Notes: generated by a model not told the origin, from the sequence alone. DNA of 19,766 bases from CALNYS01 sp964639935 (GCA_964639935.1 CAZXGT010000030.1:1-19766), one strand, 5' to 3'. Counted from the first letter of the stretch, positions 6,293 to 15,159 are shown. Numbers and translations: made by a program.

Positions 6293-8302
6293 ATGCCCTC
6301 CGCCCGCTCGAGCCGTGCGAAATACGAAGCATGGGCCGCTGAAAAGCCCCTCCCGCCCGGGGAGACCTCCCGCGCTGGAACGCCGCGTCGCCCCCGAACG
6401 CGCACCTTCTCCGAGCTCCTGCGCCGCTACTGGAGGCTTCTCGAGGGACACCGCCGCACCCTCGCCCTCTCCCTCGCAACCCTCTCGATCGCCACCGTCC
6501 TCGGGCTCCTCCCGCCATACGCCACAAAGCTCGTCTTCGACCACGTTCTCGCCGACGCCCCGCCCTCCGAGAAGCTCCCGCTGCTTCCAAGCGCCGACCG
6601 GCAGACGCTCCTCTATCTCATCTGCGCCGTCGTCTTCGTCGCCACCATCGTCGGCGTTGCCTTCTCCATGTGGGGACGCTGGCAGTGCACGCGACTGGTC
6701 AAGCGCGTGCAGGTCCAGGTCCGCCGCCGCGTCTTTGACCACGCCGCGCGGCTCCCGCTTCACCGCATCCAGTCAATCAAATCCGGCGGCGCCTCAAGCA
6801 TGCTCCGCGAGGATGCCGGAAGCGTCGGCGATCTCATCTTCTCCCTCATCTACAACCCGTGGCGAGCGGTCGTCCAACTCTCCGGCACCCTCATCATCCT
6901 CGCCTTCATTGACTGGACGATGCTCCTCGCCTCGCTGCTCTTTCTCCCCATCGTGTGGTTCAGTCACCGCACATGGATCGGCCGCATCCGCCCGATGTAC
7001 CGCGACATCCGCGCCACGCGCCAGGGCCTCGACTCGCAGGCCGCCGAGGTCTTCGGAGGGATGCGCGTCGTTCGAGGCTTCGCCCGAGAGCCCGCCGAAA
7101 ACGCTCGCTTCACCTCGCGCGGCCATCTCATGGCCCGCCAGGAGATCCGCGCCTGGTGGTGGGCGAGATCCCTCGAAATCCTCTGGCAGGTCATCGTCCC
7201 CCTCGCGACCATCGCGGTGCTCCTCGTCTTCGGGCAAGCGGTCCTTCAGGGCGAGCGGACCACCGGCGATCTCATCGCCTTTCTCCTCTATCTCGGATGG
7301 CTCCTCGGTCCGCTCGAATCGCTCGTCTCCAGCGCCGCCAACGTCCAGAATCAGCTCGCCGGCCTCGACCGCGTCATCGACCTGCTCAGCGAACCACGCG
7401 AGTACGAGCAGTCCGCCGCCGGGCGAACGGTCTCGCCCGCGGAAACCGAGGGTCGGATCACCCTTGAAGCCGTCAGCTTCGCCTACCCCGCGGGGCCGAG
7501 AGCCTCCTCCGGGAAATCGCGCCGCTGGCGACTCGGCGACTCCGGCTCGCCCGAATCGGAATCGTCGAACGAGCAATCCGGGGACGGTCAACCCGAACTC
7601 GTCCTCGCGGACGTCAACCTCGAGATCGAGCCCGGCGAGACGATCGCCCTCGTCGGACCCTCCGGCTCGGGCAAGACCACCCTCTGCAACCTCATCGCCC
7701 GCTTCTATGATCCCTCTGTCGGCGTCATCCGTCTCGACGGAACCGACCTTCGCGACATCGATCCCGCCAGCTATCGCCGCCTTCTCGGCGTCGTCGAGCA
7801 GGACGTCTTCCTCTTCGACGGCACGATCGCCGAGAACATCGCCTACGCCCGCCGCCACGCCACACGCGAGGACATCCTCGCCGCCGCCGAGGCCGCGAGT
7901 GCCCACCGCTTCATCACCGAAACCCCCGACGGCTACGACACCCTCATCGGCGAGCGCGGCGTCCGGCTCTCGGGCGGACAAAAGCAGCGCCTCGCCATCG
8001 CCCGCGCGATCCTCGCCGACCCACGAATCCTCATCCTCGACGAAGCCACCAGCAACCTCGACGCCGAGAGCGAACAGCTCATCCAGGCCTCGCTCGCCCG
8101 CCTCATGCGCGGCCGAACCTCCTTCGTCATCGCCCACCGCCTGAGCACCATCCGCCACGCCGACCGGATCGTCGTCCTGGACCACGGACAGGTCACAGAA
8201 ATAGGCCCACATGAGGAACTCATGTCGCGCGAGGGCCGATACGCCGAACTCGTCCGCCTCCAGACCGAGCCGGCCTCTCAGGATCCCGCGACAGCCCCCT
8301 AG
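6293..8302 (+). CDS. ABC exporter, MsbA/multidrug half-transporter type (fused TM and ATPase domains)
   Basis: A 669-aa half-transporter expected to act as an inner-membrane homodimer exporting lipid, drug or peptide. Residues 1-40 are hydrophilic. Residues ~50-350 form the type I exporter TM domain with six helices (~57-78, ~107-127, ~182-206, ~208-224, ~293-315, ~327-347). Residues ~388-655 are the nucleotide-binding domain: Walker A GPSGSGKTT (455-463), Q-loop Q503, signature LSGGQ (559-563), Walker B ILILD with catalytic E584, and H-loop H615. All ATPase residues are intact. A Ser/Gly/Glu-rich stretch at ~401-434 is inserted after the A-loop strand (SFAYP), before the strand that leads to Walker A. 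This is longer than usual. No cargo gene is adjacent, so the substrate cannot be assigned. It converges on the decarboxylase gene. Confidence 0.93.
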   Translation: MPSARSSRAKYEAWAAEKPLPPGETSRAGTPRRPRTRTFSELLRRYWRLLEGHRRTLALSLATLSIATVLGLLPPYATKLVFDHVLADAPPSEKLPLLPSADRQTLLYLICAVVFVATIVGVAFSMWGRWQCTRLVKRVQVQVRRRVFDHAARLPLHRIQSIKSGGASSMLREDAGSVGDLIFSLIYNPWRAVVQLSGTLIILAFIDWTMLLASLLFLPIVWFSHRTWIGRIRPMYRDIRATRQGLDSQAAEVFGGMRVVRGFAREPAENARFTSRGHLMARQEIRAWWWARSLEILWQVIVPLATIAVLLVFGQAVLQGERTTGDLIAFLLYLGWLLGPLESLVSSAANVQNQLAGLDRVIDLLSEPREYEQSAAGRTVSPAETEGRITLEAVSFAYPAGPRASSGKSRRWRLGDSGSPESESSNEQSGDGQPELVLADVNLEIEPGETIALVGPSGSGKTTLCNLIARFYDPSVGVIRLDGTDLRDIDPASYRRLLGVVEQDVFLFDGTIAENIAYARRHATREDILAAAEAASAHRFITETPDGYDTLIGERGVRLSGGQKQRLAIARAILADPRILILDEATSNLDAESEQLIQASLARLMRGRTSFVIAHRLSTIRHADRIVVLDHGQVTEIGPHEELMSREGRYAELVRLQTEPASQDPATAP

Positions 8303-8351
8303 ATCTGAGCAGCGCCCGCCCCCCAGCGCCGCGAGATCCGCGCCGTGGTCG

Positions 8352-8421
8352 CGTTTGCCTCATTCTCCCGTCACCCCTCCGTTCCGGGAGAACGCAACGC
8401 GGGCGAGGAACCCGGCAAACG
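8352..8421. terminator. Nested inverted repeats between convergent genes (possible bidirectional terminator)
   Basis: The 138-base gap between the ABC exporter and decarboxylase stop codons contains two nested perfect 8-bp stems. The outer is CGTTTGCC (8352-8359) with GGCAAACG (8414-8421). The inner is TTCTCCCG (8363-8370) with CGGGAGAA (8385-8392), loop 14 bases. Being palindromic, the structure forms in transcripts from either side. No T-run follows on either strand, so classic intrinsic termination is doubtful; it could stop RNA decay or act with Rho. Confidence 0.4.
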
Positions 8422-8440
8422 ATCGATGAAAGAGGCGGGC

Positions 8441-9859
8441 TCAGACCGCGTTGTCGCCCGACGGCGCCCGCTCGCCGGCCTCGAAAATGTCGGCCATCAT
8501 CCGCTCGATGTCGCCCGGCGTGTGCTCAGCGTTCACCGTCACCAGCCGGATCACCTTCCGCCCAGCGACGATCCCGTACCCCACCTTGAGCGTGCCCTCT
8601 CGCGTGAGCATCTCGCAGACCGCTTCACTCGATTTTCCATCGAGCTCGAAGCACACCGTCAGCCATCTCGGCTCGTGCGTCAGCCGCACGCCGCGCGTCT
8701 CCCTCGCGATCTCCGCAACGGTCCTCGCCAGCTCGAGCTGCCGCTCCACCCGCTTCGCGTACCCCTCGTCGCCCAGGCACTGCCACTGAGCCCACAGCTT
8801 CAGCGCGTCGTTTCGCCGTCCGCATTGCAGCGATCGCAGCCCCGGGTTGAGCCAGCCCGCCTCCGCATCCTCGAGATCCTGCTGAAACAAGTACGAGGCT
8901 GTCTCGTCAAAGTGCTTCCGCATCAGCCCCGGCTTCCGGGTCAGCGCCACCGAACACGTCAGCGGCACGCCCATCGCCTTGTGCGCGTCCCAGGTCAGCG
9001 AATCGCACCGATCGATCCCATCCAGAAGGCCCCGAGTCTCCGGGTGCATCAGCGCCGTCCCGCCAAAGGCCCCATCCGCGTGGAGCCACAGCCCCTCAGC
9101 CTGAGCGATCTCCGCCAATTCCCCGAGCGGGTCGAACGCCCCCATCACCGTCGTCCCGCTCGTCGCGATGATCATCATGGGCTCGAGCCCGCGCTCCCGA
9201 TCCGTCGCGATCGCGTCCGCCAAAAGCTCCGGCCGCATGCGCCCCTCGGAATCAACCCCCACCTCACGAATGTTCTTGCGCCCGACGCCGATCATGCCCG
9301 CGTTCTTCGTGATCGAGTAATGGCCCTCGGCGGAGACGTAAATCACGCGCCTCCGCCCGTCGAACCCGTCGGCCCCGGCGCCTTCAACAACCTCGTTCCG
9401 TCCGACGATCATCGCCGCCAGGTTCGAGAGCGAGCCGCCTGGGGTGAACATCCCGTCCCCGCCCGCCATCTCCGCCTTCTCCAGCATCCGCTCGAGGCAC
9501 GCCCGCTCGACCAGCGTCTGCACGCCCGCCGCCTTGAACGTGTACATCGACGTATTCAGCGCCGCCGAAGCAAGCTCCGCGATCGTCGCCACCCGCTCGC
9601 GACCCGCAAAGAGCTGGTTCACGAACCGCGGACCCGCGGTCGGGGGCGTCGCGTCCAGAACCGCCCGAAGCCGCTCGAGCGCCGCCGGCTCGCCGACGCC
9701 CTCTCGCGGCAACTCGATCTCGGTCGCACTCGCCGCCTCCTCGGGCGAAAGCGACGGCGTCGGATCTTCCGACGCCTCGCGCTCGAGATGCCGGCGCATC
9801 AGCGCCTCCGCCTCAGCGAACAGGCTCGCGTCGATGGCCGTCTCAGCCGGTGGACTCAC
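8441..9859 (-). CDS. Group II PLP-dependent decarboxylase (glutamate / cysteine-sulfinate decarboxylase-like)
   Basis: A 472-aa cytoplasmic enzyme that should remove the alpha-carboxylate of an amino acid using pyridoxal phosphate. The Schiff-base lysine is K294 in SLTWDAHKAMGVPL. The cofactor-contacting D262 lies in HADGAFGG, and the ring-stacking histidine is H180 (AEGHYS). PRFVNQLFAG (77-86), ASYLFQQD and LQCGRRNDALKLW (344-356) resemble the animal GAD/CSAD subgroup more than aromatic amino acid decarboxylases, so glutamate, aspartate or cysteine sulfinate are the likeliest substrates; the sequence alone does not decide. The start is GTG with GGAG 7 bases upstream. The gene stands alone, convergent with the ABC exporter and divergent from the repair operon. 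No antiporter gene lies nearby, so an acid-resistance role is not suggested. Confidence 0.9.
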   Translation of the reverse strand: MSPPAETAIDASLFAEAEALMRRHLEREASEDPTPSLSPEEAASATEIELPREGVGEPAALERLRAVLDATPPTAGPRFVNQLFAGRERVATIAELASAALNTSMYTFKAAGVQTLVERACLERMLEKAEMAGGDGMFTPGGSLSNLAAMIVGRNEVVEGAGADGFDGRRRVIYVSAEGHYSITKNAGMIGVGRKNIREVGVDSEGRMRPELLADAIATDRERGLEPMMIIATSGTTVMGAFDPLGELAEIAQAEGLWLHADGAFGGTALMHPETRGLLDGIDRCDSLTWDAHKAMGVPLTCSVALTRKPGLMRKHFDETASYLFQQDLEDAEAGWLNPGLRSLQCGRRNDALKLWAQWQCLGDEGYAKRVERQLELARTVAEIARETRGVRLTHEPRWLTVCFELDGKSSEAVCEMLTREGTLKVGYGIVAGRKVIRLVTVNAEHTPGDIERMMADIFEAGERAPSGDNAV

Positions 9860-9939
9860 ACTCTTGCTCCATCTGCGAAGTTTCGAGAAGGGGGGCGTTC
9901 ACACTAGGGCCCCGAGAATCGCCGGGAGCCATCGGCGAC

Positions 9940-9945
9940 TATCAT
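9940..9945 (+). promoter_or_regulatory. TATCAT -10 box for the ligase-associated repair operon
   Basis: TATCAT, one base off the consensus TATAAT, ends 5 bases before the GTG chosen as start of the exonuclease. No SD is seen in the 20 bases ahead of that GTG, so the transcript may be leaderless. No clear -35 and no LexA-like palindrome was found in the 91-base divergent gap. Confidence 0.45.
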
Positions 9946-9950
9946 CAATC

Positions 9951-11006
9951 GTGTCCACCCGCCAGGATCTGCTCACCCCCGATGACCGCGGTCTCGCCTG
10001 CCACACCGGCGGCTTCCACGTCGATCCATGGATGCCCGTCCACCGCGCCGTTATCACCCACGCTCACGCCGATCACGCCCGCGCGGGACACGGCGAGTAT
10101 ATCTGCACTCCCGATACCGCCGCAGTCATCCGAAAGCGCATCAGCCCCGACCTGAACATCATCGAGCTCGAGCACCGCGAGCCGATCGACCTCGGCAACA
10201 CCCGCGTGTCCCTGCACCCCGCCGGTCACGTTCTCGGCTCGGCGCAGGCCCGCATCGAGCACGCCTCAGGCGAAACGTGGGTCGTCACCGGCGACTACAA
10301 AACCGACCCCGACCGCGCCTGCGAGCCCTTCGAGCTCGTCCCCTGCGACGCCTTCGTCACCGAGAGCACCTTCGCTCTCCCCATCTACACCTGGCGCCCA
10401 CAAGAAGAGGTGGCCCGCGAGATCAACGACTGGTGGCGCGAAAACCGCGACGCCGGGCGGACGAGTCTCCTCTTCGCCTACGCCCTCGGAAAGGCCCAGC
10501 GCGTCATCTCTCTCCTCGACCGCTCCATCGCGCCCGTCGGAGCCCACGGCGCCGTCAAGAAGCTCTGCGACGTCTACGCCGAGCGAGGCGTCGATCTCGG
10601 AGAGGTGATCCACGCGCGGAAGGAGACCGCGCCCGACCTCAGAGCCCACGGCGCGCTGATCGTGGCCCCGCCCTCCGTCGACGCCACCCCCTGGACTCGC
10701 CGGTTCCGCGGACCCGGCGGTTCGCGAACCGCCTTCGCTTCAGGCTGGATGCGCGTCCGCGGACGACGCCGTTGGCGCGCCGCCGACCGCGGCTTTGTCC
10801 TCTCCGATCACGCCGATTGGCCGGGCCTCATCAGGACCATCAAGGCCGTCGGCGCCTCGCGCGTCTTCGCCACCCACGGCTACGCCGCACCGCTCGCTCG
10901 GTACGTCACGGAAAACCTCGGCCTCGAAGGCGCCGTCCTGCCGACCCGCCGCGGCGACCTCCCCCAGGAGGACGCGTTCGACCTCGCCGACGAGGACGCC
11001 TCCTGA
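9951..11006 (+). CDS. Ligase-associated DNA exonuclease, metallo-beta-lactamase fold
   Basis: A 351-aa metallo-beta-lactamase/beta-CASP-type nuclease of the ligase-associated family. The metal ligands are all present: HAHADH (H37, H39, D41, H42), H93 (GHVLGSAQ), D115 (TGDYKTD), H287 (LSDHADW) and H309 (ATHGYA). It is expected to trim 3' or 5' ends in DNA repair, preparing substrate for the ligase encoded next. The frame is open back to 9444, but that part lies opposite the decarboxylase gene. I chose the GTG at 9951 because conserved sequence (TRQDLLTPDDRGLACHTGGFHVDPW) starts there and a TATCAT box sits just upstream. First gene of a four-gene operon; its TGA shares one base with the ATG of the ligase (TGATG). 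Confidence 0.9.
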   Translation: MSTRQDLLTPDDRGLACHTGGFHVDPWMPVHRAVITHAHADHARAGHGEYICTPDTAAVIRKRISPDLNIIELEHREPIDLGNTRVSLHPAGHVLGSAQARIEHASGETWVVTGDYKTDPDRACEPFELVPCDAFVTESTFALPIYTWRPQEEVAREINDWWRENRDAGRTSLLFAYALGKAQRVISLLDRSIAPVGAHGAVKKLCDVYAERGVDLGEVIHARKETAPDLRAHGALIVAPPSVDATPWTRRFRGPGGSRTAFASGWMRVRGRRRWRAADRGFVLSDHADWPGLIRTIKAVGASRVFATHGYAAPLARYVTENLGLEGAVLPTRRGDLPQEDAFDLADEDAS

Positions 11007-12643
11007 TGCGCGCCTTCGCCCGCCTCTACCTCGATCTCGACGCCGCCAACGCGACGAGCGAGAAGGTCGAGATCCTCGAGCGATTCTTCGAGCAAGCCGA
11101 CCCCGCCGACGCCGCGTGGGCGATCGCCATCATCGCCGGCCAGCGGCCCAGGGGTGGCGCCTCCACGCGCGTCCTCCGCGAGCTCGCCGCCGAGGTCTCC
11201 GGCTATCCGCCCTGGCTCATCGCCGATTGCTACGCCGCCGCCGGGGATCTCTCCGAAGCCGTCGCCCTCCTGATCCCCGATCACGCCAACGAACCTCGCC
11301 CTCCCGAGTCCTCGCTCGCCGAGGTGATCAACGACTCCGTCGCCCCGCTCGCGCGCTCAAGCGACGCCGATCGCAAACGGATCATCCGCCGGGCATGGTC
11401 CCGATTCTCCGCCGACGAACGCCTCGTCTACCACAAGCTCATCCGAGGCGGCTTCCGCATCGGCGTCGGGAAAAAGCTCCTCACTCGCGCGCTGGCCAAT
11501 CTCGCCGGCGTCGAACCCGGCGTCATGGCCCATCGCCTCGCCGGATCGATCCGCCCCGACCCGGGCTTCTACGAGTCCCTCTTCGCCCGCTCTGACCAGA
11601 GCGATGCCGATCGCCCCTACCCCTTCTTCCTCGCCCACACGCTCGTCTCAGATCCCCACGAACTCGGCGAACGCGACGAATGGCTCGCCGAGTGGAAGTG
11701 GGACGGCGTCCGCGCCCAGCTCATCAAGCGCCGCGGTCGCGTCAGCCTCTGGTCTCGCGGCGAGGAGATCGTCACCCTCGCCTTCCCCGAGATCGCCGCT
11801 CCCGCCGCGGGCCTGCCGGACGGCGTCGTCCTCGACGGTGAACTCCTCATCTGGTCGGGCGAGAAGCCCGCTCCCTTCTCCAGACTCCAGACGCGACTCA
11901 ATCGCAACGTCGCCCCGACCCACCAGCTCGCCCTCTTCCAGCGCGACGCCGCCGTCTTTCTTGCCTACGACCTCCTCGAAGCGAACGGCGAGGATCAGCG
12001 CGAGCGCCCGCTCCGCGAACGCCGCGCCGCGCTCGCCGAAACCATTCACGATCTCGGCGACGGCGCCATCAGGCTCTCTGAACCCATCGAAGCGGAATCG
12101 TGGACCCGCCTCGCCCAGCTCCGCGATCAGAGCGTCGCCCGCGGCGCCGAGGGGCTCATGCTCAAACGCAAGGACTCGACCTATGGCGTCGGCCGCACCA
12201 AAGACTCCGGTCGCGCCGCAGGGTGGCTCAAGTGGAAAATCGATCCCTGCACCGTCGACGCCGTCATGATCGCCGCCCAGCTCGGCTCCGGACGCCGAGC
12301 CTCCCTGTACACCGACTACACCTTCGGCGTCTGGGACGACCGCAACGGCGCGCGCCAGCTCGTCCCCTTCGCCAAGGCGTACTCGGGCCTCACCGACGCC
12401 GAGATCGAGGAGGTCGACCGCTGGATCCGCGCGCACACCACCGGCAGGACCGGACCCGTCCGCACGGTCGAGCCCGCCCGCGTCTTTGAAATCGCCTTCG
12501 AGGGCGCCCGCGAATCGAGCCGCCACAAGTCCGGCGTCGCCGTCCGCTTCCCGCGCATCCTCCGCCAGCGCCCCGACAAGGAGCCCCACGAGGCCGACAC
12601 CATCTCCGCGCTCAAGAGCCTCATCGAGGAGCGCGGCTGGTGA
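11006..12643 (+). CDS. ATP-dependent DNA ligase (Lhr-Core/PdeM-associated family)
   Basis: A 545-aa nick-sealing enzyme. Residues 1-~190 are the N-terminal DNA-binding domain seen in larger ATP ligases. The nucleotidyltransferase domain (~205-415) has motif I EWKWDGVR with the AMP-accepting lysine K231, DGEL (277-280), motif III VFLAYDLLE (317-325), motif IV EGLMLKRKD (382-390) and motif V WLKWKID (407-413). An OB-fold follows to the C-terminus. There is no LigD-type polymerase or nuclease domain, and no Ku gene is seen, so it belongs to the exonuclease-ligase-helicase-phosphoesterase set rather than Ku/LigD end joining. The ATG overlaps the exonuclease stop by one base, with GAGGA 9 bases upstream; its stop overlaps the helicase start (GTGA). 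Confidence 0.94.
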   Translation: MRAFARLYLDLDAANATSEKVEILERFFEQADPADAAWAIAIIAGQRPRGGASTRVLRELAAEVSGYPPWLIADCYAAAGDLSEAVALLIPDHANEPRPPESSLAEVINDSVAPLARSSDADRKRIIRRAWSRFSADERLVYHKLIRGGFRIGVGKKLLTRALANLAGVEPGVMAHRLAGSIRPDPGFYESLFARSDQSDADRPYPFFLAHTLVSDPHELGERDEWLAEWKWDGVRAQLIKRRGRVSLWSRGEEIVTLAFPEIAAPAAGLPDGVVLDGELLIWSGEKPAPFSRLQTRLNRNVAPTHQLALFQRDAAVFLAYDLLEANGEDQRERPLRERRAALAETIHDLGDGAIRLSEPIEAESWTRLAQLRDQSVARGAEGLMLKRKDSTYGVGRTKDSGRAAGWLKWKIDPCTVDAVMIAAQLGSGRRASLYTDYTFGVWDDRNGARQLVPFAKAYSGLTDAEIEEVDRWIRAHTTGRTGPVRTVEPARVFEIAFEGARESSRHKSGVAVRFPRILRQRPDKEPHEADTISALKSLIEERGW

Positions 12644-15159
12644 CGGCCCCCGTCGACCCCACTCCGACGCTCGCCCCATGGTTTGAACGCGTGGGCTGGT
12701 CGCCGTTCAGGTTCCAGCGCGAGGCCTGGACCGCCTATCTCAACGGCCTCTCCGGCCTCATCCACTCGCCCACCGGAACCGGAAAGACCCACGCCGCATG
12801 GCTCGGCCCCGTGGCCGAGGCTGTCGCCGAGGAAAGCGACCCCGCCCCCGGCCTCCGCGTTGTCTGGATCACACCGCTCCGCGCGCTCGCCACCGACACC
12901 GTCGAGTCACTGCGGTCGCCGCTCGACGCGCTCGGCCTCGGCTGGACCGTCGAAAAACGCATCGGCGAGACCTCATCCGCCGTCAAGAAGCGCCAGCGCG
13001 AGCGCCCCCCGAACTGTCTCGTCACAACGCCTGAGAGCCTCACCATCCTGCTCTCCTACGCCGACGCGCCGAGGCTCTTCCGAAACGTCCGCTGCATCGT
13101 CGCCGACGAGTGGCACGAGCTCATGGCGACCAAGCGCGGAGTGCAGGCCGAGCTCGCGATGGCCCGCGTCCGCCGCCTCTCCAGCGACGTCCGCACCTGG
13201 GGCCTCTCCGCCACCCTCGGCAACACCGAGCAGGCGATGCACGTTCTGCTCGGCGAACGCGCCAGCCAGGGCGTGCTCATCCGCGGACGCCAATCCAAGC
13301 GCATCGAGATCGAAACCATCATCCCCCCGAAGGGCGCCGCGGCCTACCCCTGGGCCGGTCACCTCGGGACTCGGCTCGTGGGCGAGGTTCTCGAGCGCAT
13401 CGAACGAGCGCAGACAACGCTCCTCTTCACCAACACCCGATCCCAGGCCGAGCTCTGGTTCCGGGCTCTCAACACAAACGCCCCGCACCTCATCGGGGCC
13501 ATCGCCCTGCATCACGGATCGCTCGACGCCGAGATCCGCCGCGAGGTCGAACGCCTCCTTCGCGCCGAAGGAGAACCCACCTCGCCGCTCCGCTGCGTGG
13601 TCTGCACCTCGTCGCTCGATCTCGGCGTCGATTTCTGGCCCGTCGATCAGGTCATCCAGATCGGCAGTCCCAAGGGAGTCGCCCGCCTCGTCCAGCGCGC
13701 CGGACGATCCGGTCACCGCCCGGGGCTCGCCTCCCGCGTTCTCGGCACCCCCACCCACGCCCTCGAGCTCATCGAGTTCGCCGCGGTGCGCCGCGCGCTC
13801 GCAGAAGGCCGACTCGAAAGCCGCCCGCCTCTCGAGAAACCGCTCGACGTCCTCGCCCAGCATCTCGTCACCGTTGCGATGGGCGGCGGATTCACAAGCG
13901 AAGAGCTCCTCGGCGAGATCCGCGAAACACACGCCTTCCGCGATCTGACAGACGAGGAATGGACGTGGACAATGGATTTCTGCGTGCGGGGCGGCGCCGC
14001 GCTGACCGCTTACCCGCGATTCGCCCGTCTCGCCGAAGATCCCGATGCCCCGGGCCGCTGGACCGTCGCCGGCCGCGCCATCGCCACAGCCCACCGCATG
14101 GCCATCGGCACCATCGTCTCGGACGCCGGCGTCCTCGTGAAGTACACCTCCGGCCGAACCCTCGGAGCCGTCGAGGAATCCTTCGTCGCCAACCTCCGTC
14201 CAGGCGACCGCTTCGTCTTCGCCGGGCGCGTGCTCCGATTCGAGAAGCTCCGCGAGATGACCGCCTTTGTGACCAGAGCCAAATCGGCCCGAGGCGCCGT
14301 CCCGCGATGGTCCGGGGGCCGCATGCCTCTCTCGACGCAGCTCTCCGATTCAGTGCGCACGCTGCTCGATCGCGCGGCCGGCGGCGAGTTCGACGGCCCC
14401 GAGATGCAGGCCGTCAGGCCGCTCCTCGAGCGGCAGGCCCATGATTCTGTCATCCCCCGCGATCATCAGCTCCTCATCGAGCGGGTCGACCACCGCCGCT
14501 CGCGGCATTTCTTCCTCTATCCACTCGCCGGAAGACTGACCCACGAAGGCCTCGGCGCCCTCATCTCCACCCGCCTCGCGCGCAGGACGCCCGTCTCGGC
14601 GCAGGCGACCCCCACCGACTACGGCATCGAACTCCTCTGCGAGACACCGGTCGAGATCGACGAGCCGCTCTGGCGCGAGCTGCTCTCGAGTGAGAACCTC
14701 CTCGAAGATCTCCTCGAATCGCTCAACTCCGCCGAGCTCGCCCGCCGACACTTCCGCGAGATCGCGCGCATCGCCGGGCTCACCAGCGTCGGCCATCCCG
14801 GCCGCAAGACCTCCTCCCGGCACATGCAGGCCTCGAGCGAGATGTTCTTCGACGTCTTCCGCGAGTTCGACCCCGGAAACCTTCTCCTCACCCAGGCGAA
14901 GCGCGAGGTGCTCGAGAGCCAGCTCGAGTTCCAGCGCCTCCGCTCGGCGCTCGATCGCATCGCAGGACAGACGCTCGTCATCAAGACCTGCGAACGCCTC
15001 ACGCCTCTCGCGTTCCCGCTCTGGGCCGAGAGTCTCCGCGCCACGCACGTCTCCAGTGAGACATGGGAAGCCCGAGTCCGTAGGATGGCCGCGTCGCTCG
15101 AGGAGGACGCGCTCGCGTCCGCCAGCCGAACCGCTCGCAGGGAGAGGGCGAGATCGTGA
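12640..15159 (+). CDS. Ligase-associated DEXH-box helicase, Lhr-Core type
   Basis: An 839-aa superfamily 2 helicase, the size expected for Lhr-Core and far shorter than full-length ~1500-aa Lhr. Motifs: Walker A SPTGTGKT (43-50), Ia TPLRAL (78-83), Ib TTPESL (129-134), motif II DEWH (156-159), motif III SAT (190-192), IV LLFTNTRSQAE (261-271), V CTSSLDLGVDF (322-332) and VI QRAGRSGHR (352-360). Residues ~390-839 carry the winged helix and Lhr-specific core (for example RLARRTPVSAQATPTDYG). It should translocate 3'-to-5' on single-stranded DNA and unwind duplexes. The GTG start is chosen because GTGA overlaps the ligase stop by 4 bases, with GGAG 8 bases upstream. Its stop overlaps the PdeM start in the same way. 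Confidence 0.94.
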   Translation: MTAPVDPTPTLAPWFERVGWSPFRFQREAWTAYLNGLSGLIHSPTGTGKTHAAWLGPVAEAVAEESDPAPGLRVVWITPLRALATDTVESLRSPLDALGLGWTVEKRIGETSSAVKKRQRERPPNCLVTTPESLTILLSYADAPRLFRNVRCIVADEWHELMATKRGVQAELAMARVRRLSSDVRTWGLSATLGNTEQAMHVLLGERASQGVLIRGRQSKRIEIETIIPPKGAAAYPWAGHLGTRLVGEVLERIERAQTTLLFTNTRSQAELWFRALNTNAPHLIGAIALHHGSLDAEIRREVERLLRAEGEPTSPLRCVVCTSSLDLGVDFWPVDQVIQIGSPKGVARLVQRAGRSGHRPGLASRVLGTPTHALELIEFAAVRRALAEGRLESRPPLEKPLDVLAQHLVTVAMGGGFTSEELLGEIRETHAFRDLTDEEWTWTMDFCVRGGAALTAYPRFARLAEDPDAPGRWTVAGRAIATAHRMAIGTIVSDAGVLVKYTSGRTLGAVEESFVANLRPGDRFVFAGRVLRFEKLREMTAFVTRAKSARGAVPRWSGGRMPLSTQLSDSVRTLLDRAAGGEFDGPEMQAVRPLLERQAHDSVIPRDHQLLIERVDHRRSRHFFLYPLAGRLTHEGLGALISTRLARRTPVSAQATPTDYGIELLCETPVEIDEPLWRELLSSENLLEDLLESLNSAELARRHFREIARIAGLTSVGHPGRKTSSRHMQASSEMFFDVFREFDPGNLLLTQAKREVLESQLEFQRLRSALDRIAGQTLVIKTCERLTPLAFPLWAESLRATHVSSETWEARVRRMAASLEEDALASASRTARRERARS

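Noticed and set aside
4860..8144. A 1094-codon open frame on the plus strand across the sulfide operon and ABC exporter
   Set aside because: It is antisense to the CstB-like gene and then out of frame with the exporter. The translation is Arg/Pro/Ser-rich without domains, a shadow caused by high GC.
9901..9906. Minus-strand TAGTGT as -10 for the decarboxylase, same hexamer as in the metF promoter
   Set aside because: No -35-like sequence at suitable spacing; a match this weak is likely by chance.
9444..9950. N-terminal extension of the exonuclease frame
   Set aside because: It lies opposite the decarboxylase gene, and the translation is low-complexity. Conserved exonuclease sequence starts right after the GTG at 9951.
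10028..11005. Upstream extension of the ligase frame
   Set aside because: It is Arg-rich shadow translation out of frame with the exonuclease; the ligase family start fits the ATG at 11006 with an SD.
11648..12679. 343-codon minus-strand frame rich in Gly/Glu/Ala opposite the ligase
   Set aside because: Antisense shadow of a gene with all ligase motifs; no domain seen.
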